16,835 nucleotides of DNA from Desulfobacteraceae bacterium 4572_89 (lineage in GTDB: Bacteria > Desulfobacterota > Desulfobacteria > Desulfobacterales > Desulfobacteraceae). The DNA is taken from contig NBML01000022.1 in the NCBI GenBank assembly GCA_002085465.1, forward strand, positions 1-16,835. Direction: 5' to 3'. A program made the translations under genes and the position numbers. Positions 1-6,993 of this stretch are shown here, one piece after another (position 1 is the first letter of the stretch; every line of letters starts with the position of its first letter). The notes beneath the pieces were generated by a model. It was not told the origin of the DNA. It made no database searches and was given only the letters and a program-made list of their open reading frames with translations.

Positions 1-83
1 ACTATTATATTTTAATTCAATTCTAGATAGGACCGCAACTGAAAGTGATTATGAAGATGCTTTAGAAAATTTATCTTATTATG
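1..83. other. Foreign-looking sequence at the left edge, joined to the 3' end of pgk
   Basis: This stretch is visibly more AT-rich than the pgk body. Read on the minus strand it supplies the last codons of the pgk frame, but these do not resemble a phosphoglycerate kinase C-terminus. Read on the plus strand, a frame beginning at base 2 is open until a TGA at 116-118 and gives coding-like residues such as LDRTATESDYEDALENLS; beyond about base 88 that frame is only antisense pgk. The simplest reading is a junction near base 84: an insertion or rearrangement, or an assembly chimera at a contig end. I do not recognise the plus-strand fragment. Confidence 0.4.
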
Positions 84-1211
84 TAAAAATGCACCACCAC
101 CAGTGGAGACATAATTGACCTGATCTGTGACCCTGCATTGTTTTGCAGCAAGCCCTGTGTCTCCTCCGCCGACAATTGAAAAACCCTTTGATTCAGCAAT
201 GGCCCAGGCCACGACCCGGGTTCCTCCCATAAATTTTTCCATTTCAAACACACCCATGGGGCCATTCCAGACGATGGTCCCGGCTTCCTGAATTGAATTT
301 GCATACAGCTTAGCAGTTTGGGGTCCAATATCCAATGCCATCCAATTTAATGGAACTTCATTAACCAGCACTATTTTTGTATCTGCCTCTTTATCAAATT
401 GATCAGCTGCCACAAGATCTATGGGCAAAAGCAAATCTATACCTTTTTGGGCTGCTTTTTTTATGATTGCATCTGCTGTCTTGAGAAGATCGGCTTCAAC
501 CATTGAGCCCTGGGTATCTATGCCCTGGGCTTTTAAAAATGTATTGGCCATTGCACCGCCAATGATAAGTTTGTCCACAAAGTTGAGCATATTTTCCAAT
601 GCAGCCAGTTTGCTTGAGACTTTAGCTCCCCCTATGACCGCCACAAGTGGCTTGTTGGGATTTTCCACGGAATCGTAATAGGATTGCACTTCTTTTTCAA
701 GTAAAAAACCCGCACCAACTTCAGATACAAATTTTGTAATACCGGTTATGGATGCCTGGTCCCGGTGGGAAACGGCAAATGCATTATTGATATAAATATC
801 GCAGAGACCTGCCAGTTTTTTAGCAAATATGGGATCATTGTTCTTTTCCTCATTGTAAAATCTTAAATTTTCCAATAAAAGAATCTGTCCATCTTTAAGG
901 GAATTGACCTTTTTTTCAACTCTTTCCCCTATACAATCATCAATAAATAAAATCTCTTGGCCCAATAGTTGGGAAAGGCGCTGGCCAGCCGGTGCCAGGC
1001 TTAATGATTCATCCCTGCCCTCTCTGGGCCTTCCCATATGGGAAGCCAGAATAATTCTCGCTCTGCAAGACCTCAGATATTCAATTAGATCAAGGGTTGC
1101 TCTTATCCTGTTGTCATCGGTGATATTTAAAGCATCATCCATTGGCAGGTTGTAATCTACCCTTACAAAGACTTTTTTCCCATGGACGGACATATCTTTG
1201 ACAGACTTCAT
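12..1211 (-). CDS. pgk: Phosphoglycerate kinase with an aberrant C-terminus
   Basis: Cytosolic glycolytic/gluconeogenic enzyme that interconverts 1,3-bisphosphoglycerate + ADP and 3-phosphoglycerate + ATP. Visible family motifs are the N-terminal substrate-binding RVDYNLP (residues 17-23), SHMGRP (57-62), LLLENLRFY (111-119), GGAKVSSK (194-201), NGPMGVFE (316-323), the nucleotide-binding GGGDT (348-352) and STGGGAFL (369-376). The ATG at 1211 has a perfect GGAGG at 1217-1221. Length (399 aa) is normal for the family, but after L376 the sequence becomes HNKINFLKHLH and onward instead of the usual LEFLEGK-type final helices, so the true C-terminus appears replaced from about base 83. It is the last gene of the minus-strand run containing gyrA. 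Identity is certain; whether this end exists in the cell is not. Confidence 0.95.
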   Translation of the reverse strand: MKSVKDMSVHGKKVFVRVDYNLPMDDALNITDDNRIRATLDLIEYLRSCRARIILASHMGRPREGRDESLSLAPAGQRLSQLLGQEILFIDDCIGERVEKKVNSLKDGQILLLENLRFYNEEKNNDPIFAKKLAGLCDIYINNAFAVSHRDQASITGITKFVSEVGAGFLLEKEVQSYYDSVENPNKPLVAVIGGAKVSSKLAALENMLNFVDKLIIGGAMANTFLKAQGIDTQGSMVEADLLKTADAIIKKAAQKGIDLLLPIDLVAADQFDKEADTKIVLVNEVPLNWMALDIGPQTAKLYANSIQEAGTIVWNGPMGVFEMEKFMGGTRVVAWAIAESKGFSIVGGGDTGLAAKQCRVTDQVNYVSTGGGAFLHNKINFLKHLHNHFQLRSYLELN

Positions 1212-1232
1212 TTATACCTCCTGACAATTTAT

Positions 1233-1261
1233 TTTATTTCAAATTTGTTTATTTCAAATTT
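1233..1261. repeat. 14-bp direct repeat / AT-rich inverted repeat in the pgk leader
   Basis: The 14-mer TTTATTTCAAATTT occurs twice exactly (1233-1246 and 1248-1261, period 15). The same bases form an inverted repeat, AAATTTG (1241-1247) and CAAATTT (1255-1261), around a 7-nt loop. It lies about 20 bases upstream of the pgk start, just outside the Shine-Dalgarno sequence. It could be a regulatory site or an mRNA hairpin; no function can be read from the sequence alone. Confidence 0.5.
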
Positions 1262-1308
1262 CACTGACCTGTTACTCCTGAAACGCAACTATCTCTGGGC
1301 CTGGGGTA

Positions 1309-1578
1309 TTACTTTTGTGATATCTTTCTATGGACTTGTTTTTTCCGGGACCAACGTTCAAAAAAATTCATGGCTCCGGCCCTGGTACTCCGTTCAATGA
1401 TCTCTTCTTCAACCTTTATCCCGTCCATGCTAGCCATGGCCTGGCCCAGGCATCTGGTCTTAAGGGGACAATGGAAATAACATTCATCTGGTGTTTGCCT
1501 GAGTCCGTTTTCTCCCATGGGAAAAACCTTTTCCAGCTTACCAAAACATTCACGAATATTATTTTTTTCTTTGTTCAT
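1309..1578 (-). CDS. Small four-cysteine protein of unknown function
   Basis: An 89-residue soluble protein with cysteines at 11, 33, 37 and 43. The last three form a C-x3-C-x5-C cluster ([11 protein letters not shown]), which could bind a metal or an Fe-S cluster; that role is inference. The remainder is polar and probably helical, ending in a basic tail (FFERWSRKK). I chose the ATG at 1578, which overlaps the end of gyrA by 20 bases; an in-frame ATG at 1638 would extend the overlap to 80 bases and add a basic tail without clear support. The Shine-Dalgarno is weak, consistent with translational coupling to gyrA. It lies between gyrA and pgk in the same orientation. I do not recognise a named family. 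Confidence 0.7.
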   Translation of the reverse strand: MNKEKNNIRECFGKLEKVFPMGENGLRQTPDECYFHCPLKTRCLGQAMASMDGIKVEEEIIERSTRAGAMNFFERWSRKKQVHRKISQK

Positions 1579-4036
1579 TGCTTTGTTTAAGATCAAGGTC
1601 TTCTTCCCCCTGATCTTCCTCTTCCGGAAGTCGTGCAATACCGATCAATGCCTCTTTGGAAGCCAGGTTAATGAGTTTAACTCCCTGGGTATTCCTGGAA
1701 ATCACATTTATTCCGTCAATGGAAGTTCGAATAAGTTTTCCCTTGTCTGTGACCATCATGAGTTCATCATTGTCACCCACCAGGGACAGGGCTACCATTT
1801 TACCATTCCTTTTGGATGTTTTAATGGAAAAAACACCCTTGCCTCCCCGGGTCTGGGTCCTGTACTCTTCAATGGAAGAACGTTTTCCATATCCATTTTC
1901 AGTAACAGTCAACAGGGTCTCTTCAGACTCCAGCACCTCCATACCCACAACGCGGCTATCCTCATCAATACGCATTCCCCGGACTCCCAAAGACCCTCTG
2001 CCTGTATCCCTGACATCGCCTTCGTGGAAACGGATTACCTTACCCCCTTCAGAGCCCAGAAAAATATCCATGTTGCCATCTGTGATCCTTGCAGCAATGA
2101 GTTCATCCCCCTCGGCAAGTCTAACCCCGATAAGGCCGCCGGATCTGGGTCTGGAATAGGACATTAGAGCGGTTTTCTTAACCCGCCCTTTTTTAGTGGC
2201 CATGATGACATATTTATCCGCCACAAACTCGTCAACAGTCAGCACTGTGGCCAGTTTTTCTCCCTCGTCAAAATTCAAAAGGTTTACAATGGCCTTTCCA
2301 AGGCTTGAACGTCCTGCCGTGGGCAATTCATAAACCTTTGACTGGTAAACCTTTCCAAAATTGGTAATAAACAAAAACGTGGCATGGGTGGAGGCAACAA
2401 ACAGATGCTCTACAAAATCATCTGATTTTGTTCCCATGGCAGTCTTGCCCTTGCCACCCCTGTGCTGGCTTGCATAAAGTGTGATGGGATTTCGTTTAAT
2501 ATACCCGCTCCTGCTCACCGTCACCACCATGTCCTCCTGGGCAATCAGATCTTCAATGCTGATGGCTGCAGTACTTTCAACAATTTTTGTACGACGGGCA
2601 TCACCGAACTCTTCATCAAGTTCAATGAGCTCATCCTTGATTAACCCTTTAACCACGGTTTCGCTGGAAAGAATCTCGTTAAACCAGGCAATATCCTTGA
2701 GCAGGGCATTATATTCTGTATTTATTTTTTCCCTTTCCAGGCCGGTAAGCCTCTGGAGCCTCATGTCAAGTATGGCCTGGGCCTGGATGGATGTGAGGCT
2801 AAAAGTTTCTATTAAGCCGTTTTTTGCCTCCTCCGGCGAAGAGGAAGCACGGATCAATGCCACCACCTGATCAAGATTGTCCAGGGCAATTTTCAAGCCT
2901 TCCAGGATATGGGCCCGCTCTTCGGCCTTGCGAAGATCAAACCGGGTCCTCCGGATAATCACATTTTTTCTATGGGTAATAAAATGATTAAGAATCTCTT
3001 TAAGGGTCAGCAGTTCCGGCCGGTTATTGACAACAGCCAGGGAAATAATACCAAAGCTTGTCTGCATATTTGTATGCTTGTACAGCTGATTAATCACCAC
3101 TTCCGCATACTGGTCCCGCTTGAGACCAACTGCTATTCTCATGCCATCACGATCTGATTCGTCCCGGACAAAGGAAGCACCTGTAATCACCTTATCCCGC
3201 ATAAGTTCGGCTATTTTTTCCACTACCTTTGCCTTGTTGACCTGGTAGGGAAGCTCTGTAACAACAATGGTTTCCTGGCCTGTTTTTTTGTTTTCCTCAA
3301 CCTCAACCCTGGCACGGACGGTAATAATGCCGCGACCCGTGCTATAGGCCTCGTATATTCCCTTGGTACCGTAGATATGACCAGAGGTTGGAAAATCAGG
3401 GCCTGGTATATATTCCATCAGTTCTCGGATACCAATGTCGGGATTATCTATGAGAGCCTTTAGCCCATCAATGACTTCCCTGATATTGTGGGGAGGTATA
3501 TTTGTGGTCATGCCAACGGCAATTCCCGAAGACCCGTTAACAAGCAGAGCAGGAAACTTGGTTGGCAAGACAGCTGGTTCTTCCAGGGTTTCATCATAAT
3601 TAGGAATGAAATCCACTGTTTCTTTTTCAAGGTCTGCAAGCATCTGGTGGGAAAGCTTGCGCATGCGGATTTCCGTATACCTCATTGCTGCCGGAGAATC
3701 ACCGTCCACTGACCCGAAGTTTCCCTGGCCGTCCACCAGGGTATATCTCAATGAAAAATCCTGGGCCATACGGACAATGGTATCATAAATAGCAGAATCA
3801 CCATGGGGATGATACTTACCCATGACATCACCGACAATGCGGGCAGATTTTTTATAGGGTTTATTCCAGTCATTCCGTACCTGCTGCATGGCATACAATG
3901 AACGGCGATGAACAGGTTTAAGCCCGTCCCTGACATCGGGAAGAGCTCTTCCGATAATAACACTCATTGCATATTCGAGATAGGATTGTTTCATTTCCTT
4001 CTCGATACTGGTCATAGTATTGTCTGTTTGAATCAT
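1559..4036 (-). CDS. gyrA: DNA gyrase subunit A
   Basis: Breakage-reunion subunit of DNA gyrase, which with GyrB (not in this window) introduces negative supercoils using ATP. Numbering from the TTG one codon upstream (4039), the catalytic tyrosine is Y121 in AAMRYTEIR. The quinolone-resistance region reads [17 protein letters not shown], with Ser and Asp at the two usual resistance positions, so it looks wild type. The GyrA box is QHRGGKG (525-531), a close variant of Q(R/K)RGGKG, and the C-terminal beta-pinwheel repeats follow, ending in an acidic tail ([11 protein letters not shown]). Length, 825-826 aa, is usual. The start is the ATG at 4036 or the adjacent TTG at 4039; a GGAG lies 8 bases before the TTG. 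It begins 46 bases after the permease stop, probably in one operon. Confidence 0.97.
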   Translation of the reverse strand: MIQTDNTMTSIEKEMKQSYLEYAMSVIIGRALPDVRDGLKPVHRRSLYAMQQVRNDWNKPYKKSARIVGDVMGKYHPHGDSAIYDTIVRMAQDFSLRYTLVDGQGNFGSVDGDSPAAMRYTEIRMRKLSHQMLADLEKETVDFIPNYDETLEEPAVLPTKFPALLVNGSSGIAVGMTTNIPPHNIREVIDGLKALIDNPDIGIRELMEYIPGPDFPTSGHIYGTKGIYEAYSTGRGIITVRARVEVEENKKTGQETIVVTELPYQVNKAKVVEKIAELMRDKVITGASFVRDESDRDGMRIAVGLKRDQYAEVVINQLYKHTNMQTSFGIISLAVVNNRPELLTLKEILNHFITHRKNVIIRRTRFDLRKAEERAHILEGLKIALDNLDQVVALIRASSSPEEAKNGLIETFSLTSIQAQAILDMRLQRLTGLEREKINTEYNALLKDIAWFNEILSSETVVKGLIKDELIELDEEFGDARRTKIVESTAAISIEDLIAQEDMVVTVSRSGYIKRNPITLYASQHRGGKGKTAMGTKSDDFVEHLFVASTHATFLFITNFGKVYQSKVYELPTAGRSSLGKAIVNLLNFDEGEKLATVLTVDEFVADKYVIMATKKGRVKKTALMSYSRPRSGGLIGVRLAEGDELIAARITDGNMDIFLGSEGGKVIRFHEGDVRDTGRGSLGVRGMRIDEDSRVVGMEVLESEETLLTVTENGYGKRSSIEEYRTQTRGGKGVFSIKTSKRNGKMVALSLVGDNDELMMVTDKGKLIRTSIDGINVISRNTQGVKLINLASKEALIGIARLPEEEDQGEEDLDLKQSNEQRKK

Positions 4037-4082
4037 CAAAGTTACAACTCCAAATTAATTTTCTTTAAACCCGTTTGCATGC

Positions 4083-5210
4083 TCAAATATTTTTCCCGGG
4101 TTCAACCTTCCCTGGTTCAACTTTTCCTGGCTCAACCATGGATTGAAAACTTGAAAAATAAATATCTGCAAGGGTTAGAAATAAGGTGGCTATCAAAGGT
4201 CCATAAATAATCCCCAAAAGACCATAGACTTTTAAACCGCCTATAATGGCAAAAAAAACAATGAGCGGGTGCATGGCAACCCGATCCCCCACCACCTTGG
4301 GTTTAAAAATATACTCAATGCCCCATGAGAGAATTCCATAAAATACCAACACAAAGATACCCATACCAATGCTGGTTTTCAGCATCAGGAACACAGCTGT
4401 GGGGATGAGTACAATCCCGATTCCCACAATGGGAAGAAAGGCCAGGAACCCCATGATCACTCCCCATAAAAAGGGAGAATTAAAGCCTAAAAACCAGAAA
4501 AGCAATCCCCCTGCACATCCCTGGATCAGCCCGCCAAGACCGTTTCCAATAAGAACCGCACCTGCCATGTCATTGAATTTTTCATACAATTGTCTATCAT
4601 GCTCATCCTGTAAAGGGGAAAGGTCATAAAGATACTGAATAAGTTTTTTCCCATCCCTGAGCATGTAAAAAACCACGATGATCATGAGGGCAAAATAAAA
4701 CACAAGATTTAAAACATTGGATGTGATGGATCTTGCCTGCTGAAACAGGGAAAATCCCACCAGTTTTCCAAGTTCAGAAATGGGAGCGATGAGTTCATTC
4801 CAGGACACTACTTTTTCGACACCAGCACTGGCCAGAAGATCATTGAGTTTGTCAAGGGCCTGGGTGGATTCAAGCAAGTTGATAAGCTGGTTGGAAAAAA
4901 CAGCATCCCTGGCCATGGTATAAAGCACAAGTGCTTCCTTGGACAGGATTCCCACAAAAAAGACAACGGGAATAAAGACTACAAAAAAAATAATAGCACA
5001 GGTCCATACAGCTGCTATTCTCGGAGAAAATCTCCGGGTTAAGCCATTAAACACCGGCTTAAAAATTCCAGTGGAAACAATACCAAGTATGATTGTGGCA
5101 AAAAAAGGTGCGATTAATCTGCCCATAAGCAAAATAGCAATGCCAAACAGCGCAAGAAAAAAGAAAAAAACTGCCCGCTGAATTAAATTTTGCTCCAATA
5201 TCTCCACCAA
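4083..5210 (-). CDS. AI-2E family transporter (putative permease)
   Basis: A 375-residue inner-membrane protein with the layout of the AI-2E transporter family (PF01594): two or three N-terminal hydrophobic segments, a soluble stretch of roughly 60-70 residues, then a run of C-terminal helices with the family-like blocks VVFYMLRDGKKL, GFLAFLPIVGIGI, PKVVGDRVAMHPL and GLLGIIYGPLIATL. Substrates vary across the family, so neither AI-2 export nor any other substrate should be assumed. The start is uncertain: TTG at 5210, GTG at 5207 or TTG at 5198, none with a good Shine-Dalgarno, and there is no ATG before residue 29. The C-terminus carries three VEPGK pentapeptide repeats. It lies just after a terminator-like hairpin and 46 bases before gyrA. 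Confidence 0.88.
   Translation of the reverse strand: MVEILEQNLIQRAVFFFFLALFGIAILLMGRLIAPFFATIILGIVSTGIFKPVFNGLTRRFSPRIAAVWTCAIIFFVVFIPVVFFVGILSKEALVLYTMARDAVFSNQLINLLESTQALDKLNDLLASAGVEKVVSWNELIAPISELGKLVGFSLFQQARSITSNVLNLVFYFALMIIVVFYMLRDGKKLIQYLYDLSPLQDEHDRQLYEKFNDMAGAVLIGNGLGGLIQGCAGGLLFWFLGFNSPFLWGVIMGFLAFLPIVGIGIVLIPTAVFLMLKTSIGMGIFVLVFYGILSWGIEYIFKPKVVGDRVAMHPLIVFFAIIGGLKVYGLLGIIYGPLIATLFLTLADIYFSSFQSMVEPGKVEPGKVEPGKNI
4092..4136 (-). repeat. In-frame 15-bp tandem repeat encoding VEPGK x3
   Basis: Three tandem 15-bp units, imperfect at DNA level but identical at protein level (VEPGK VEPGK VEPGK), form the very end of the permease before N-I-stop. Silent differences between units show that they are not a fresh copying artefact. 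A unit of 15 bp keeps the frame whatever the copy number. Confidence 0.85.
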
Positions 5211-5230
5211 TGTAAAAAAAAGAAAAGGCT

Positions 5231-5286
5231 AAAAAACCATGTAAAGCCGCAGCATGCAATATATTTTGCACAGATACGGCTTTACA
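5231..5286 (-). terminator. Rho-independent terminator or attenuator upstream of the permease
   Basis: A perfect 10-bp stem, TGTAAAGCCG (5240-5249) with CGGCTTTACA (5277-5286), encloses a second small stem TGCAA/TTGCA (5255-5259, 5266-5270). On the minus strand it is followed by a run of six T (5231-5236) and further T-rich sequence, as in an intrinsic terminator. It follows the 51-residue gene and ends only about 20 bases before the permease start. It may therefore terminate the small-gene transcript or attenuate readthrough into the permease and gyrA. Confidence 0.7.
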
Positions 5287-5307
5287 CGAATAAAAAAAAC
5301 ACCTGTT

Positions 5308-5463
5308 CTAGCTTCTGATGATACCCAGAGCCGCCAAAACAAGAAGTATCTCAAAAATAATGACCTGAACAAAGCTTCCAAAAAAATGGTAAACAATTCC
5401 ACCACCGACAATGGCGGGAACCGCTGTAAAAATCAACACACCCAATCTACGAGGAATATCCAT
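5308..5463 (-). CDS. Small two-helix membrane protein (51 aa)
   Basis: The start ATG at 5463 has AGAGGTG about 7 bases upstream, and the frame runs 51 codons to a TAG at 5308-5310. The peptide begins MDIPRRLGVLIF, with arginines at 5 and 6, then two hydrophobic segments, about residues 8-28 and 31-49, with a short HFFGS turn between, and ends IIRS. The positive N-terminus followed by a hairpin of helices suggests an inner-membrane peptide with both ends in the cytoplasm (inference). It sits between the thiolase gene and the terminator at 5231-5286, all on the minus strand. A weak promoter-like pair (TTTACT, 17 bases, TATGAA) lies upstream. I do not recognise a family; the Shine-Dalgarno, composition and following terminator all support a real gene. 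Confidence 0.75.
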   Translation of the reverse strand: MDIPRRLGVLIFTAVPAIVGGGIVYHFFGSFVQVIIFEILLVLAALGIIRS

Positions 5464-5560
5464 AAAAACACCTCTTTATACCTTTTATTCTCATCTTAAA
5501 ACAACCTGTAAAATTCCGAATAATTCATACCATTTTCATGGTCCAAAGTAAAGGGCAAAC

Positions 5561-6847
5561 TTATTGTTCGATTATCATGGCCATGCCCATTCCACCGCCT
5601 ATACACATGGAAATTATACCCGTGGAATAGGATTTGCGTTTCATCTGATTTATGGCAGTGACCATTTGTCTTGCACCGGTACAGCCAATGGGATGGCCAA
5701 TGGAAATCCCAGATCCCAGTTCATTGGGTTTTTCCACGTCAATATTCAATTCTCTCATGCAGCCAATGGCCTGGGCAGCAAAGGCTTCATTCAATTCGAT
5801 CATATCAATATCTTCAATGGTCATTTGGGTCTGTTTTAATACTTTCTTCACAGCTGGAACCGGACCCAGACCCATATAGGCAGGATCCAGACCACCTGCG
5901 GAAAATCCTTTGATCCTGGCCAGTTTTTCAAGGCCCAGGGCATCTGCTTTTTCCTCGGACATCAAAAGAACGGCTGCTGCTGCATCGTTAATACCAGAAG
6001 CATTTCCTGCTGTCACGCTGCCGTCTTTTTTAAAGGCAGGACGTAATTTGCCAAGTTTTTCCATGCTGGTTTCCATGGGCCGCTCATCTGTGTCCACAAT
6101 GGTATCTCCCCTGCGGGAACGGATGGTAACCGGTACAATCTCCTGGGCAAAAGTACCGTCCTGGATCGCACCAAAGGCCCGGTTATGGCTCAGCAAAGCC
6201 AGCTGATCCTGTTCCTCCCTGGTGATCCCGTATTTCTCCACAATATTTTCCGCTGTCAGGCCCATGTGGTAGCCATAGAATATTTCATAGAGACCGTCAA
6301 AAACCATGAGGTCATGGACAGGTCCCTGACCTGTAAGTTCCATCCTGTGTCCCCACCTTGCCTTTAGAAGGGCCATGGGCGCATTGCTCATGCTTTCCTG
6401 GCCACCGGCAATGATCACATCAGCCTGGCCCGTCATGATGGCCTGGGCTCCCAGGGCAATGGCCTTGAGACCTGATCCGCAGATCTTATTGATAGTAAAT
6501 GCCGTGGTTTCCCTTGAGATACCGGCTCCGATCATGGACTGGCGGGCTGTATTCTGCCCCTGGCCTGCCTGGAGCACATTCCCCATGATCACCTCATCCA
6601 CAAAAACCGGCGCCAGCCCTTCATCATAGTCATAGCCTTTTTTCTCAATATCAATCACTCCCTGATCCTTAAGAGTATCAGGCGAAAATTGATTTTGGGC
6701 CTCATCAACCACAGGCCTCAATCCAGCACGTTTCAAAACATCTTTCATTACACAGGTACCCAGCTCAACAACAGGAACGCTTTTCAGTGAACCGCCAAAA
6801 GAACCAACCGGAGTCCTAACACCACTTACAATAACAACATCTTTCAT
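5561..6847 (-). CDS. Acetyl-CoA acetyltransferase (thiolase)
   Basis: Thiolase-fold enzyme that condenses or cleaves acetoacetyl-CoA/3-ketoacyl-CoA. All catalytic landmarks are present: nucleophile C123 in NKICGSGLKAI, the NEAFAAQ motif, H385 in GHPIGCTGARQ and C415 in CIGGGMGMA. The ATG at 6847 has GGAGG 6-7 bases upstream. At 428 aa it is about 35 residues longer than the usual 390-395. The excess is a single insertion at roughly residues 44-82, between RAGL and VDEVIMGN, rich in acidic residues and tyrosine. Cytosolic, and probably a tetramer like its relatives. It is transcribed away from a second thiolase-like gene across a shared palindromic region. Chain-length preference cannot be read from sequence. 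Confidence 0.93.
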   Translation of the reverse strand: MKDVVIVSGVRTPVGSFGGSLKSVPVVELGTCVMKDVLKRAGLRPVVDEAQNQFSPDTLKDQGVIDIEKKGYDYDEGLAPVFVDEVIMGNVLQAGQGQNTARQSMIGAGISRETTAFTINKICGSGLKAIALGAQAIMTGQADVIIAGGQESMSNAPMALLKARWGHRMELTGQGPVHDLMVFDGLYEIFYGYHMGLTAENIVEKYGITREEQDQLALLSHNRAFGAIQDGTFAQEIVPVTIRSRRGDTIVDTDERPMETSMEKLGKLRPAFKKDGSVTAGNASGINDAAAAVLLMSEEKADALGLEKLARIKGFSAGGLDPAYMGLGPVPAVKKVLKQTQMTIEDIDMIELNEAFAAQAIGCMRELNIDVEKPNELGSGISIGHPIGCTGARQMVTAINQMKRKSYSTGIISMCIGGGMGMAMIIEQ

Positions 6848-6876
6848 TTAACGCCTCCATTCATATTGATTTATCT

Positions 6877-6912
6877 TTGTTTACCAGTTACATTATAACT
6901 ATAATAATGTAA
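6877..6912. promoter_or_regulatory. Divergent promoter region with a palindromic operator candidate
   Basis: The perfect inverted repeat TTACATTAT (6888-6896) and ATAATGTAA (6904-6912), separated by 7 bases, lies between the two thiolase-fold genes. On the plus strand TTGTTT (6877-6882), 17 bases, TATAAT (6900-6905) makes a good sigma-70 promoter for the gene at 6994. On the minus strand a perfect TATAAT (6897-6892) lies in the mirrored position for the gene at 6847, with a poor -35. The palindrome covers both -10 elements, so a dimeric repressor bound here would block both genes. The bound protein is unknown; TetR-type regulators commonly use such sites. Confidence 0.6.
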
Positions 6913-6993
6913 AAGCCATAGCAGACAGACAGACAAAAAACAAGGAATTATCCAATATTCCCATATCGCTGCTGCTTGAAAAGGATATGCCTG

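Noticed and set aside
1579..1638. Longer start for the four-cysteine protein at 1638
   Set aside because: It would add 20 residues overlapping gyrA by 80 bases with no better ribosome-binding site.
1517..2167. Long plus-strand open frame (216 codons) opposite the gyrA 3' end
   Set aside because: It lies antisense to a clear gyrA, has no Shine-Dalgarno, and its product resembles no protein. It is a by-product of gyrA codon usage.
6922..6935. CAGA tetranucleotide repeat (3.5 copies) in the TLP1 leader as a phase-variation tract
   Set aside because: Too few copies and outside the coding and promoter core.
6976..6993. TTG start for the TLP1-like gene
   Set aside because: The ATG at 6994 has an AAAAGG at good distance and gives the expected MKTIVVAG N-terminus.
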